A stretch of 64,000 nt of DNA from NCBI GenBank assembly GCA_004835665.1, contig RBKR01000002.1, forward strand, positions 1,798,001 to 1,862,000. Reading direction: 5' to 3'. Each line of letters starts with the position of its first letter. Position 1 is the first letter of the stretch. The notes below the pieces were generated by a model, which ran no database searches, was not told where the DNA came from, and saw only the letters and a program-made list of their open reading frames with translations. Both the position numbers and the translations under genes were made by a program. Shown one piece after another: positions 12,396 through 23,894 of the stretch. The stretch is from Phoma sp. XZ068 (Eukaryota; Ascomycota; Dothideomycetes; Pleosporales; Didymellaceae).

Positions 12396-14630
12396 ATGCA
12401 CCAGCGAGAGAATTCTGTTGCCTTCAAGATGAGCGTGCAAGGCAATTTGCAGCGCCCCAGGAGCGCAAGCTGGAAGGTCGAGGCCATTCGCAGAGGAGAT
12501 CTCAAAATCAGTGGACCCATTCCAATTGAGGAGGATACACCGTTGAGTGATGAGGAGGAACGACAGTTCGCTGAGATGCATGGCGGGAAACGGACCGAGG
12601 AGCCATTAGATGTACCCACAACTCTCCAACACACAATACGGCAGGTTCCCAACTCTCAGGCCACATTGCGACAGGAAGATGTCACAGAAGAGCTAGCCAT
12701 GAAGACAGCAAGCCAGGATCAGGACTTTGCGCGGCAAGAGCTGGAACTTCACGACCAACATCCAGCGCGCTCTCCACTGAGGTCACCACTGGGAATGCAT
12801 CCAACAGACGGCATGCTCGCTGGACAGCGGGAGAGTGTCTTCCAGCCAAGGTCACACACACCGCCAACACCCTTCCGAGCGACGCCAGAGAGTATTCCTC
12901 ATTCCAATGCTGCTGCAAGTTCGAAGAAGCAGAAGCGAAAGAGCGGGATAAGGGGAGTGTTCCGTAAGATGTTCGGGCGTAAAGATCGTGACGATTCACA
13001 AGAGAGGAACGTGGAGCGCAAAGAAGAACCCGCGCGCCGAGGGCACAGCTATCACCACAGCGTAGGTCACGATGCAGTACGAGTAAGGCTCTTTGCTAAC
13101 ATAGTGTAGGATCCCGGTTTGCTCCAGAAGTCGCAGACAGCACCACAACAACCACCAACACCCAATGCACAACGGATCTCGGACCTGCCTGTCATGGAGC
13201 TGCAGCCGCCGCACCCATTAGGACAGCATCTGCCTTACCCAATGAACGTGAATGCACCTCCAGCAAGCCCACCACATGAGTACCTGAAGTTCGACTTCCA
13301 GCGACCCGACACTGCTCCCCGAAGGGCGACACTGCCAAGCCTGCCTGGTGGCGTAGCTCAGCGTCACAGTCTCGATGAACCGCGTGGCCGATTGTCGACA
13401 TGGGAAGAGAGGACCGAGGAGGAGGCTTTACCATCACCAGGGATTGGCATTGCACTATCGAGCCCGCCTCAAGCCCCAGTACGAGGTTCCATTGGGGAGC
13501 GGCGAAGATCCAGGAGTGCTGGTGCTCTACGAGAGCTAGCGAAGGCCCGTTTCTCGAGTGACGATAATACAACCAGAAACGATGTAATCAAGAGCTGGAG
13601 GGCGAGCTATGGCTCAACTAGCCTGTACAGCCAAAACACCAGGCCGCAGACGGCCCGAACAGTGGAGACAGTGCGCAGTGTTCATATGAAGGGACCTACG
13701 GTGCAGGAAGGCGAGTCGTTCCACGAGGGAATGAGCGCGACGCTTGTAGGACCGGATGACCTGACTCCAAATGAGCTTGAGCCAAGTGCCCAAGAACCGA
13801 GCACTCCTGAGGCTGCGCCGAGGGCGCACGAATGGGAGACTCCTGAGCATCCACCTGTGTCGGCCTTCAATTTCGGCGACCTCGAGCCCAGCAGTCCTCG
13901 TGAGCATCGAGAAACGCTTGCGCAGCTCGAGGGTCCACCGCTACCCTCCCGCAGCCCCAAGCGTATTTCGATGGAGGAGCGTGTCCAACACCTCGAGGAG
14001 AACATACATAGTCTCGAGTCCTCCATCCGCCGCCTCTCAACCCATAACAACCGCCAAACCATCATACTCGAGTCTGCGCCCCGTAATCTGCGAACCCGGA
14101 CACGCTCGACTTCACGGTCTGTATCTACTGTCAGCATCCACCAGCGCGAGCCCATGGCTGCCGGCAGTGCTCCGACGAGTAACCTTGCATACGAATCCAG
14201 TCCGCCATCTCCACCACTGACACACACGGACGACAATAACACCAAACCCACAAGGGAGGAGCTTGTATCCCTGCACACCATGTTGGATGATGAACGCACA
14301 GCCCGGCTGGCCCTCGAATCGCGCGTCCTAGCATTGCAGAACGAAGTCTCCTCGCTCCACGATCTGGTTAACAAACTCATCAACCGCTCGACTACGGCAG
14401 TGACAAGTCCGAAATATCCAACGCCAAGCCCGGATAGTATTCACCCGGACACCGAGGACCGCATGCCAACACCCAGACAGGGACGGTATGAGGCGCGCAG
14501 GCAGGGTACCGAGGACAGTGAGGTGGTGAGCCCAGACGTATGGGCTACGCCGAAGGAGGGTAGTTTTGAAGCGGACAACAGAAGCCAGTACTTCCATGCC
14601 AACAGTGCGGAGAAAAAAACGAGCGTCTAA
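12396..14630 (+). CDS. disordered coiled-coil protein, unknown function
   Basis: Two exons, 12396-13061 and 13110-14630 (48-nt intron gtaggt...tgtag), give 728 aa; the in-frame ATG at 12429 would give 717 aa. I do not recognise the family. Most of the chain is Pro/Ser/Thr/Glu-rich and looks disordered. Visible blocks are an N-terminal segment with SWKVEAIRRGDLKISGPIP, a basic cluster at about 177-200 (SKKQKRKSGIRGVFRKMFGR) that could be a nuclear localisation or membrane-binding patch, and two coiled coils near 510-535 (MEERVQHLEENIHSLESS) and 605-645 (heptads of Leu around LHTMLDDERTARLALE). Many SP/TP dipeptides suggest phosphorylation. A scaffold or cytoskeletal/polarity role is possible, but that is a guess from composition only. 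Confidence 0.8.
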
Positions 14631-15061
14631 CGACTGAGTATGAGAGATGTGCTCGGGGGTCAAAGTACGCAGTACGGCCGCCTCAATGGGGAAAATGATG
14701 CGATCTGATTTTATGTTTGTCCTGCATGGGCTTTTGTACAATAATGGGACACAGCGCGGCGTTCATTGGTGTTTGTTGCATATTGCACTTCTTGCATATA
14801 GTTTTTAGCTGGTCGTTCAGGTCTATTCACGCATTATCTTTGCAAGCACTTTGTGCATGTTGGTACCCGTTTTCAATACGGCTTGTGGGTGACACAGGCT
14901 TGTCTGTCTCTCACCGCGATGCTTGCTCACCGCAAGGCTTGTTTACACCATATTACCAGCAAACACTCTCACTTACCTGAATACCGTCATCTTGAGCTAG
15001 ACCGCAAGCTCCAGCCCTACAACTCAAGTGCAACCCTCGGCCAACTCTCGACCGCTGCAAA
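14631..15061. other. intergenic region
   Basis: 3' flank of the coiled-coil gene and promoter of the SET gene. No further feature seen. Confidence 0.5.
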
Positions 15062-16151
15062 ATGATGGCCGTCGACACTGACTTACCAGCTTCCTCAAGC
15101 ACTATCCCAGTAGCGCCAAGTAGGTAGCGCCACTCTTCGCAATAACAATTGCTTAATTGTCGCCGCAGAAAATGACTACTACGAGATCCGCGCGGTCCCC
15201 GGCAAAGGCTATGGATGTGTTGCCATCAAAGATATCGCGCGAGGCACACGCATACTCACCGACACGCCGCTCCTCATCGTCCCCAAGGCAGGCTACATGA
15301 AGAACGACATCGAACTCGCCTGGTCCACTGTATCCGACGACCAGAAGAAGCTATACTTCACACTCCACAGCGGCCACGGACAGCCCTTATCCGCCTGGCC
15401 GTCGCAAATCCATCCCTCGGTCCCTGCGCGCGATCGCCAACGCATTGAAGAACAGCACGCCGCGAGAGTAGGCACGGAGCCAACGCTGATCAGCATCTTC
15501 CAGACAAACTGCATGGAGATGGGCGCTGGGGCCGCTGTGTTCCCTCACGCCGCGCGCTTCAACCACGCATGCCAGCCGAACGCGTGTTTTGCCTGGAACG
15601 GCGCGATCGGCAAGGAGACGATTCATGTGACGAAGGATGTCAAAGAGGGAGAGGAGATTACAATCAGCTATGTGGACATGGAGCATGACAAGAGGTTGAG
15701 GGCGTGGGAGTTGAGGCATTATGGGTTTGTGTGTGACTGTGCTGCGTGCGGGGATGAGAATGACGAGAGTAGCGAGGCGTACAAGAGTGCAGAGAGGAGA
15801 CTGCAGATCCAGGAGCTTGATCGCGAGACGAGGTTGCTGCGAGGCTCTAGGCTGGCACAAGGGGCTGGGCAGCCGACCTTTGTGAATAAGTTGCTGAAGA
15901 TGGCGGTGCTGTTGCGGGAGGAGGGATGCTGGGATGCTAGGCTTGCGGGCGTCTATTTCGATTTGGCGCTGGTCTGCGAATACAACAACGACTTCAGGAT
16001 GGGGGTACAGACTGGGGAGAAGGCGCTGCAGATTAAGAAGGACTGTCAAGGGATTGACTTTCCCGATTTCAAGAAGTATGCGGAGGCTGTGGAGAGGATC
16101 AAGGCCAGTAGGAGGCGGGAGACGGGGGCGGCTGATGGGTGGAAGGTTTAG
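15062..16151 (+). CDS. SET-domain protein (SMYD/Set5-like, no MYND finger)
   Basis: Exons 15062-15119 and 15169-16151 (49-nt intron) give 346 aa. The only phase-consistent splice uses donor gtaggt at 15120, producing VAPK-NDYYEIRAVPGKG. The SET domain starts at YEIRAVPGKGYGCVAIKDIARG, carries RFNHACQPNA (NHxCxPN, about 151-157) for the AdoMet/lysine channel pseudoknot and GEEITISYVDM with the catalytic Tyr near 187. The post-SET motif CDCAAC has cysteines near 208, 210 and 213 and would bind zinc with the SET cysteine. The C-terminal helices fit a TPR-like tail. Members methylate lysines of histones or other proteins, but the substrate here is unknown. A double ATG at 15062/15065 leaves a one-residue uncertainty. 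Confidence 0.88.
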
Positions 16152-16839
16152 GGCTTTGGTATTCCTGATTTGCTCAGTGAATTACAAAGGTTAAGATTCA
16201 GGTTTGAGCAAAATAGATGAAATCCAATCGATCTATAGTACAGACGTGCCTGCCGTGATGAGTGGTGGTGAGGAAGTCGCGATGCTCGCTTAGGCGTCGG
16301 TTGGCGCCAACACCTGGTCATTGACCCTGCAGCTCGCTGAGACTGTCCTGAAGCACTGCCGTCATCGATGTGCACTCACACCGACACATCCAACAATTGA
16401 TTGTCAGGCTGCAAGCAATGTCGAGCCAAGCAACGTCTAGCCGTCACCATGCCCTTCCCCAGTCTCTCCCTAGGCCAACATGGCAGCGGAAGCTAACTTC
16501 CAGGGTCTGCGGTAGCCGCTGACGTCGCTGTTGTGTTGTGCGCCGGGGAGCGTCATGAAACTTGTCGCGCGTGTTCTGAGTAGCCTCAGGTTTTGCCTTT
16601 GACCACAGTCTCACTCACCTTACTCTTCCATCTGCTGACTGCATACAACTAACACTTTTCTGCTTTCGACAGTCAGCTTGCATAACTCGTTCTCGTTTGG
16701 CTGCTCAGCCTCCTCGAGCGATCGACCTCACGCGCTTTAGCTCCGGAAAGCACAGCTTCCGTGAAAGCCAACAGCCACCTTTTCGACTGCGCTTGAGAAA
16801 CCGTGTCTTGTATGCGCTACCAACGATTCCTCTGGCAAA
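16152..16839. other. intergenic region / promoter of AhpC-TSA gene
   Basis: No coding signal. The part from about 16605 to 16720 is rich in CT runs (ctcactcaccttactcttcc), fitting a promoter and leader. Confidence 0.5.
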
Positions 16840-17922
16840 ATGGCGACCGTAATTACCAAGGACACCACGGACACCGCTCCACCTCCCGCCTCGACTTCTG
16901 CGCAGACTTCAGCCGCACCGCCCTCTCCACCACACTCTTCAGGGCGCGAGACGCTGCCCAAAGCTTCGATAGATGCCCGCGATGACACGACACCGCCTTT
17001 CTCGCCGGCTGCGAGCGACACACCAGTGCTGCAGAAAGAGCAGGAGGAGTTCGAGGGCACAGTCCACGTCAACAATGACTTGCCAACCACGCAGGATATG
17101 AAAAAGGTGGAGGACCTGCTCATTCTAGACGCACAAGGGAAGAGCCGACCGTTCAAAGAGCTGTACGATGCGTCAGGTGTCGCACCCCGCCAGCTGGTCA
17201 TTTTTATCCGGCACTTCTTCTGCGGAGTAAGGCCGCCCATGTCTCGCAAGCTGTGCGCAGTTTCTCGAACCACATGCTAATGGTCTCAGAATTGCCAGGA
17301 ATATCTCCGCACACTTTCTTCCTCCATAACCCCTGAAGATCTCCTCAAACTCCCTACACCAACTTCCATAGCCGTTATCGGTTGCGGACGCCCGGAGCTA
17401 ATACCCATGTACACCGAGGCGACTGGCTGCCAATTCCCCATTTACGCCGAACCCACGCGCAAGATCTACGACCACCTAGGCATGACGCGCACTTTCGACC
17501 TAGGCTCAAAACCCGCATATATGCAGACAAATATCCTGATCAACAGCGTTCAGTCCATATTCCAGGGTCTTTCGACAGGCCGCAAAGCGCTGAAGGGCGG
17601 GGACTTCAAGCAAGTCGGTGGCGAGTTCTTGTTCGAGAACGGCGAGTGCACATGGGTGCACAGAATGAAGACAACAAGGGGACACGCAGAGGTGTCGGAG
17701 ATAAGATCATTGCTCGGTCTTGACGACAGGAGGCCACCCATGAGGAAGCGCTGGAGCCATAATATTAAGCAGGAGAAGCAGCAGAACAGGCGAAGTCTGA
17801 GCTGGGGACGACTACGGAGTAAGAGTAAGGGCGCGAAGGAGCTGGAGAAGAGTGGAAGTACGACGCCAGAAAGGGTCGAGGAGGAGGATTCGAGTAAGCT
17901 TATTGGAAGGACGACGGCATAG
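16840..17922 (+). CDS. AhpC/TSA (peroxiredoxin-like 2) domain protein
   Basis: Exons 16840-17226 and 17290-17922 (63-nt intron) give 339 aa. The central thioredoxin-like fold runs from about 75 to 270: VEDLLILDAQGKSRPFKELY, then QLVIFIRHFFCG joined across the intron to NCQEYLR. This creates a CGNC motif at 128-131, the place of the redox cysteines in the AhpC-TSA_2/PRXL2 family. SIAVIGCGRPELIPMYTEAT and GGEFLFENGECTWVHRM are family-like strands. The first 75 residues are Pro/Ser/Thr-rich and the last 60 are basic and disordered. The role is probably thiol redox, with no substrate known. The start has a good context (caaaatggcg). Confidence 0.88.
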
Positions 17923-18472
17923 GCGTTTTATTTTGGGGCTTCTTGTCTTTATTGATGCATTTAGCGGGCATTTACCAGGCAGCTGCGCTGCGTGCCACAG
18001 CGAACAATTTGTTTTCCTTTTACCTTGAATTGATCTTGAGTAAAATCGCTTTAGCGTTGAAGTATGTCATCACATTGCGCATGACCTACAGACGAACTCT
18101 GAGGTGATTCTGAACCATGGCTGATGGTCGTCCTACGCCATGACAGAAAAGTGGAGAGGTGTAGAGCGGAAGAGTTTTGATAAGGGATGAGACACGTGCG
18201 AGGTTGGATTGATGAGCTCCACGCTATGGGACATGGTGATCGAAGAGTGAAGAGCAATCAATCAACTAAGGACAAAGAGATAAGTTTGAGTCGTCCACAT
18301 CACAGAGAAATACAAAATACAATGGTTTGCCATTTGATCGCTCCTCAACCCAAGACAAATACGAAGGTTCCAGCCTACGTGGGATGGCTTCAAAGCGTTT
18401 TCACGGCCTAGCAATCGACCCGTCTTTATATAAGACATCATCATCGCACCCTTCACTGCATCTTCCCCAGAA
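17923..18472. other. intergenic region with TATA element
   Basis: Contains nothing coding; the downstream end has a TATATAAG box (separate entry). Confidence 0.5.
18427..18434 (+). promoter_or_regulatory. TATA box of the first small tandem gene
   Basis: TATATAAG inside the near-palindrome gtctttatataagac, about 45 bp upstream of ATG 18473. A clean TATA box at this distance would give a very short leader. Confidence 0.55.
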
Positions 18473-18967
18473 ATGGCACTCTCCAAAGCTCCACCGGGTT
18501 CAAACTTTGCTCAGAGCGTCAGCAGCTTGTACAGTTCCATGGCCAATCTTGGCCTGGATAAAATCCTCAAGATCCAGCAAGATAACATAATCCGCCTGCT
18601 TATTGTAGTTATCTTAGCACGAACTCATATGCAGGTTGAATGCGCCAAGTGTGTTGCTCAACTGAATGACAAGAGCTTGCATATAGAAACCATGGCGGAG
18701 AATCAGCTAAAGCAACTGGCCAAGCTGTTTAAAGAGTGTGCTGCACTATTGGACGGGCTGAAGGCTAGGGTGAACCAGGTTTGGAAGAGTGCGAAAGGTC
18801 ACGCTTCCAATGTGAGGATGGCAGCTTTAGAGGATTTGTGGGGAGGGTATGATGCGATCGTGAGGAGTCAACTCAGGTTTGAGAAGGAGATCAGGCGATC
18901 AGTGGGGATTCAGAACGAGGTGTTCGCAGTGGATGAGTTGGAAGGGGTTGAGAAGAATGTGGAGTAG
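18473..18967 (+). CDS. small helical protein of unknown function (tandem copy 1)
   Basis: Intronless, 164 aa, with ATG in good context (cagaaatggc). No domain recognised. It appears almost wholly alpha-helical: a hydrophobic stretch IIRLLIVVILARTHM (about 39-53) that is weak as a membrane helix, then amphipathic helices with three Cys (about 57, 60 and 90) and a C-terminal acidic end. No signal peptide. Residues around ALEDLWGGYDA and the later EGVEK recur in diverged form in the next gene, in the same order and spacing, so the two may be old tandem duplicates. TATA-driven and compact, with 186 nt between its stop and the next ATG. Coding status rests on ORF length, start context and the TATA box, so it needs transcript support. 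Confidence 0.6.
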   Translation: MALSKAPPGSNFAQSVSSLYSSMANLGLDKILKIQQDNIIRLLIVVILARTHMQVECAKCVAQLNDKSLHIETMAENQLKQLAKLFKECAALLDGLKARVNQVWKSAKGHASNVRMAALEDLWGGYDAIVRSQLRFEKEIRRSVGIQNEVFAVDELEGVEKNVE

Positions 18968-19106
18968 GAGTGCTTGGAATAGTCTGGCGTTGTGATTCCC
19001 TTCGTAGAGGTCACTCTGAATGTGTTTGCACAATCTTAACATGCCACGGATCCATTCGCAATGTTGATGACAGGCGCAGCTGACACTGCCGTTTGCTTGC
19101 CATCCA

Positions 19107-19113
19107 TATATAG
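19107..19113 (+). promoter_or_regulatory. TATA box of the second small tandem gene
   Basis: TATATAG about 45 bp upstream of ATG 19154, matching the placement of the box before the gene at 18473. Confidence 0.5.
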
Positions 19114-19153
19114 TCACTTCTGATCCGTCTCTTCGCCCATCGCTAACGTGGTA

Positions 19154-19696
19154 ATGCCATCTCTAAACACATCCCAGATCTACAAGAAGGTAGCCGTCAG
19201 ATGCCAGAAGCATCTTGGCCACCTCTCGACAATCATAGCTGCCGAAGTACGAGATCTGACTGGATACCGACAATCAGTAATTAACGCAATCTGCCAGACC
19301 ATCTCTAAGCTCTGCAGTGTCCTCAAATCAGCAACAAATGAGGCAACCGCTGAGGGAGAACGGCTAGAGACTGACGTCTTCGCAGACGTTCACGGTGAAA
19401 GCGCCCTAGAAGAAATTTGGGATGACGAGCTTGCATTCCCATTCTGGGTTTATGAAAACATTGAAGAAGGCATCTCGTGGTGCCGCGATGGGCAGCTGAT
19501 GCTCCAAGATTGTGACGAAGGGGTGCGCAAGGAATGGGCGAGCTTGTGGAAAGAGAATCATCTGAGACGAAAAGAGGGCGTGCTGCGAGCTAAAACAAGG
19601 TTATTGACAATGATTCCAGATCACGAGAAAGAAGCAAACGGAGGAGAACAGCAATTTGGAGAGGGGGATGAAGACTTTGGAGGAGACGATGTTTGA
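19154..19696 (+). CDS. small helical protein of unknown function (tandem copy 2)
   Basis: Intronless, 180 aa. The open frame reaches back to a GTG at 19148, but ATG 19154 (MPSLNTSQ) is the eukaryotic start. No family recognised. Predicted mostly helical: KKVAVRCQKHLGHLSTIIA, INAICQTISKLCSVLKSAT, then ESALEEIWDDELAF, rich in Trp and acidic residues, and a strongly acidic Gly-rich tail (EGDEDFGGDDV). No signal peptide or membrane segment. It shares ALE[DE][LI]W plus a downstream EGVxK with the protein at 18473, and the interval from a central Cys to ALE is 29 versus 30 residues. This is weak but colinear similarity. A cytosolic or nuclear protein is most likely. Confidence 0.55.
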   Translation: MPSLNTSQIYKKVAVRCQKHLGHLSTIIAAEVRDLTGYRQSVINAICQTISKLCSVLKSATNEATAEGERLETDVFADVHGESALEEIWDDELAFPFWVYENIEEGISWCRDGQLMLQDCDEGVRKEWASLWKENHLRRKEGVLRAKTRLLTMIPDHEKEANGGEQQFGEGDEDFGGDDV

Positions 19697-19940
19697 ATTA
19701 GGAGGAAGAAGCGTTGTGAAGCACGGTTCGGAACAGAGCAGTAGCGTCGGCTGATTGGGGTTATTAGTTCCGACTCAAGAATGTGGGTCTGGCAAGAAAA
19801 AGTTTTTTTAACTCTCTTGGGACCAGCTACAGCAAAACTTTGCGAGGGATCTCAAATTCAGATTAAATAATTTAGTATATATATTTTATAGTTGGACCTC
19901 TCTTCATCGATCACATCTCTTCCCAGCTTAAAGTTGGATA

Positions 19941-20026
19941 TCTTCGATAGTATAGTGGTCAGTATTTCTGCTTGTCATCCACAGGACAGCTCGCAGGAGG
20001 CCGGGGTTCGATTCCCCGTCGGAGAG
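19941..20026 (+). tRNA. tRNA-Asp(GTC): tRNA-Asp (GTC) with 14-nt intron
   Basis: Folds as a cloverleaf. The acceptor tcttcga pairs with tcggaga, with G73 as the Asp-type discriminator. The D arm has the internal A box (tagtatagtgg). The anticodon stem tctgc/gcagg encloses loop ttGTCA, and the T arm ccggg-gttcgat-tccccg holds the B box. Fourteen extra bases (19978-19991) sit after position 37, the standard place for nuclear tRNA introns. Anticodon GTC is at 19974-19976. T-runs at 20036-20040 and 20043-20047 would stop RNA polymerase III. Confidence 0.9.
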
Positions 20027-23000
20027 ATACGATTCTTTTTGCTTTTTGCTTTCTTACGGTTCTGTGAGCGGGGAGCTTATTTTTGCTGGCATCAGAGAGA
20101 TGCATCCCTATCACAGTGGTTTATGTTTGGCTTGTTTGTGCGATCTGCCCTTTCATCATAAACTGAAGTAATATGTGGATCGAACAGTTCTCTTTTGGGT
20201 TGAAGACCTAGGAGGCCCTGTGCGGCAATGCTAAGTCCAACAACAGCTCAATCATGAACAACGTTCACCCGTTAGATCTGGTTTGTAACGGGGAGGCATG
20301 TGGTCTTTGTTTACCAATCACTTTGCTGTCACCCTCGTTCTGTCGCTTGTCACCTCACGGGTACACAACCCACCAATGCCATCCACAATCTTACTTAATC
20401 CTCTACAATCATTTCCTACGCCCACCGCGCATGTCCGCTGGATCTTCAACACCCTTGCCTGCATGAATATGACTAGTCGCGTTGGTCGGGCACTGTAGAT
20501 CGACCAGGCTCGCTTCAGCACGTGGTGGAAGGGCTATGTCCGCGGCAGACGCAGGTCGGCCATCCCAGTTCTAAAGTAATACGTGGGGATTGCTGTGTAT
20601 ACTACCGCTATCCACTGAGACTGGATAGTCGCAGGAGGCATGAAATAACCTCCCAGAGGGCATGTTGCTCCCAGCGGCATGGGCGCTAAACGCGGCTTCG
20701 ACTACCACCACGCTACATTGTTTGCATGCATCATGTAGGATCCTGCTGACGACATGGTCTAACACCATGTGTTCGGCCAAAGTATCCATCATTTCGACGA
20801 TCGAACGCCTCTCGATCTCGGCACTGACCCAAGCAATCCTACCGCAGAAGTGGGCTATCACACTGCATTGCAGCGCGGTTAGCATTGCATTCTACGAACA
20901 GCTGAGCATATACGAAAAATCGCGGCATCGTCAGCTGGAAGAAGTCAGCTTGGTGTAGTTGCTCGAAAAAGTGACGAACAAATCGCAACAAAGCAGTGCG
21001 ATATGCTCAAGCATGCACGTTCAGGCCAGCTCATGGACTAAAAGATGATGGAGGCATAAGTCTCAAGGCAGACGATGCTGTCTGCTGATCAGCTACAGCA
21101 TGCAAACAAATCCATATTCGCTCAAGTAAGTGCTTGACCGGAAACTGAGAGGCTTGTCGCACTGTTCATCTACTGCTGCAGTCGGACCATGCATCCCAAG
21201 TCATCGCGACATATCTGTCTCTATTGGATCACACAAAACAAGCACCGAGTCACGGGTGTACACTCTGTTGTGCAAACAGATTGAGTTTTGCTCCGGCAGC
21301 AGCTGCCATACCCATCGTCGCGGACCAAGATACTAGCTATGAACACTTGGTCAATGGTACTTTTCTAAATTGCACTGTCAGCGGAAAAGCGCGTTCACGG
21401 GGAAGGAGACGACATGTTGGTCTCACTGCAGCGTATGCATGTATCAGTACCACGGTCTACGCAGACCATTGTTGCGTCCACTCTAGTCTACCGGCATCCG
21501 CATTCTCCAGCCCGCACATTTGCTGGTCAGCATTACCATTAATTGCTGCTGTTATTCCTCGGAGCTCCGCTCACCGATCAGCGTGTGACACGATCTGATC
21601 GAGGTTGGCCGCTTGACGACATGCATACAATCAGCCTCGATGTACAATTCCGATGACAACTCCGGCTCGGGTTCCGAATGACAAACAGACATCGACGATA
21701 TTCACCCTCAAACCTTATCACGTCAAGATGTTGAGTAATGCTCGGCTGTGTCGGTTGCATCAAACATCCACTATTTCGGATTTGTATCCCAGCCAACCAT
21801 AGCCAAGCCAAGGACAAGAGAGTAGCATCTCACCACTTCCGTTGTTGCATGAGGTTTTGCGATGCTCAGTTCCAGATGAATGGCTCGTGCCTGTGTATCC
21901 TGCAGTATGGCACAATTACGGGACAGGCTGGCATGCATGCACCTCCAACCTTGCATGTCAGCTGAACCTGTGCTGCGAGCACAAGGTTTCGATACGAAGA
22001 ACTCCGAAATGGAGTGGCGCAATCCGGATATGCACTGCAGCTGTGCGACATGCAGCAGCCTTTGTCTCCACCGCGTGGGGTTAGAAAGCAAGCAGGGTGC
22101 GTGTTTCCCCTCCGTATCACTCAATGAACACGACATGTCCTGCATGCACTTAGCCTTTAAAGCCTCACTTTCATTACACAAGCACAGCCGAACTGCCGCT
22201 CTCACAGCCACACTTGCTGCACTCATCCGCGCTATCCATCTGCACTCCACACCAAGCCTCTGCCTGAGAGTAAATATCGAAACATCACTCCACACGTTCG
22301 TGGTGAGACACCCAGCCAAGCAGGCAGCAAGGCACACCCACCAGCATCAACAGCCAAGCGACGCTTGCGCATGGCTTGCGGAGCACCCGCCCCATGTGCA
22401 TCCAGAACGTGCCTGGTGCGGGGGAACAACGGTTCCCGCTCGCGACCGTCAGCGCGGAACACCTTGCCGAGGAAGTCGTTCGGTTAGCTGCTTGCGCTCC
22501 TTTGTGCCTTTTGTGTTTCTTTTGTGTTTGCGCGGTCGTGTGTGAAGTCTGCACTTTTGTGCGGTTGCTGCTTTGATAATTCCGTGGGCTGCTCGGCGCG
22601 ATTTCTTAGTGCAGATGCGCTGGCAGGTTGGCAAGGACGAACGACACTAGGGAAGTAGCAGCGGAAGCTAGACACGTCAATGTCAATCTTCAAGGTCGAA
22701 CGGCAGCACCCGCCGGAGAACGTGCAGGTTGCTCGCGGCCAGCAGAATTTTTTTATTACGATGAAGGTGAACGGCCTGTATCTCGGCACATGGCTTTGAA
22801 TCGGAAGGTGGCTGCTATCAGGTCGCATGGCAAATTACCAACCGCGACCATGCGATGCAATGCAATGCACAAAGGTGGGGATCGCCGAAATTTGAAAGTG
22901 AGGCATTCATGAAGAAGCCTGAAAGTATCATTTCTATGTTGACCCTTGAACTGTTACGTAGCTGGTCTCTTTCGTTTCTATCTATCCCTATGCGAACCCC

Positions 23001-23894
23001 ACCTGGAAGTGAAAGTCCTCGTAAACGCTTGGGAAGGACCGAGAAGTGCATTGCTAATGTCTTCTTCGGACCAACCCAGCCAGGCCGGCCCAGCCCTAAT
23101 CGTAGTGAAAGGTAATTTCTGCTGCATCGAAAGGGTGTCCCGCATGCATGCACGCCCAAGCAAATTGAAGTTTGCAACAAAGAAAAAGAAAGGATCGACA
23201 AATAGCCAACCGCAGAATGCTTATTAAACTCCCGACTGGCCGCTCACCGAGCGCATGCTACGGGTAAATGGAGTATGCAGATATGAATCGAAAGTGGAGT
23301 CGTAGCTTCGTGAATGTACGGGACTGAACAAAGGAGACACGAAAGTACAGCAGGTGTCAAATGACGGAGCAATGAAGCTCAGGTAAGAAAAACAAATCTA
23401 GGATATCGCCCAAGTGTTGCTCCAGATGCCATGGCCACAGGCTTACAGGCAAGCTTCTGAATTGGCCCCAATGCAACCAAAATGCAAGAAACGGAAAGGG
23501 TATATGCGAAACAAAAGCAACGTGTGAACAAAGACCATCGTCCTGTCGACTGGTCCGGAGAGACTAATACTCAACATTGATTTTGGCGCGCAATTGCCGG
23601 ACGCGCATTGATGACCTTGCGAGGACAGACGATGTATGTGCGGCGTTGGTGACTCGATGCAGACACTCCGTCCGAGAATGGTAGATGAAGACAAAGAGCC
23701 GCGGCTCCTGCTGTAGCGGGGGCTACAACAAGACCTGGCTAGATCCGAAACGCCAAAAAACACCAGAATGGGCAATCGTACAGATGAAATATGTATAATA
23801 CAGAAACGACTGATCCTAGTTGTGGAGACGCGTGGCAAAGGCCTGGGATGTCGTAGATGTCGTCGTCAGCTGGGTGGGGTACATGTACTTGCGC
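20027..23894. other. gene-free block rich in TGCATG/CATGCA
   Basis: Nearly 3.9 kb between the tRNA and the 3' end of the phospholipase gene. ORFs on both strands are short, overlapping and of odd composition, and I support none. The notable feature is the density of TGCATG and its complement CATGCA: roughly 15 sites between 20460 and 23150, several merged as GCATGCATGCA (21929-21940, 23142-23152). No transposon ends, long terminal repeats or tRNA-like folds were seen. Confidence 0.5.

Noticed and set aside
13682..14383. 233-codon minus-strand ORF within the coiled-coil gene
   Set aside because: Antisense shadow; Ser/Arg-rich with no domain. The plus-strand frame is longer and splices cleanly.
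19801..19900. AT-rich patch before the tRNA as a sign of repeat-induced mutation
   Set aside because: Too short, with no repeat copy visible; it is a normal flank of a polymerase III gene.
21771..22545. Overlapping ORFs of 188 and 221 codons on opposite strands
   Set aside because: Both are Cys/His/Ala-rich, mutually exclusive and driven by the TGCATG composition. No family resemblance or good start context.
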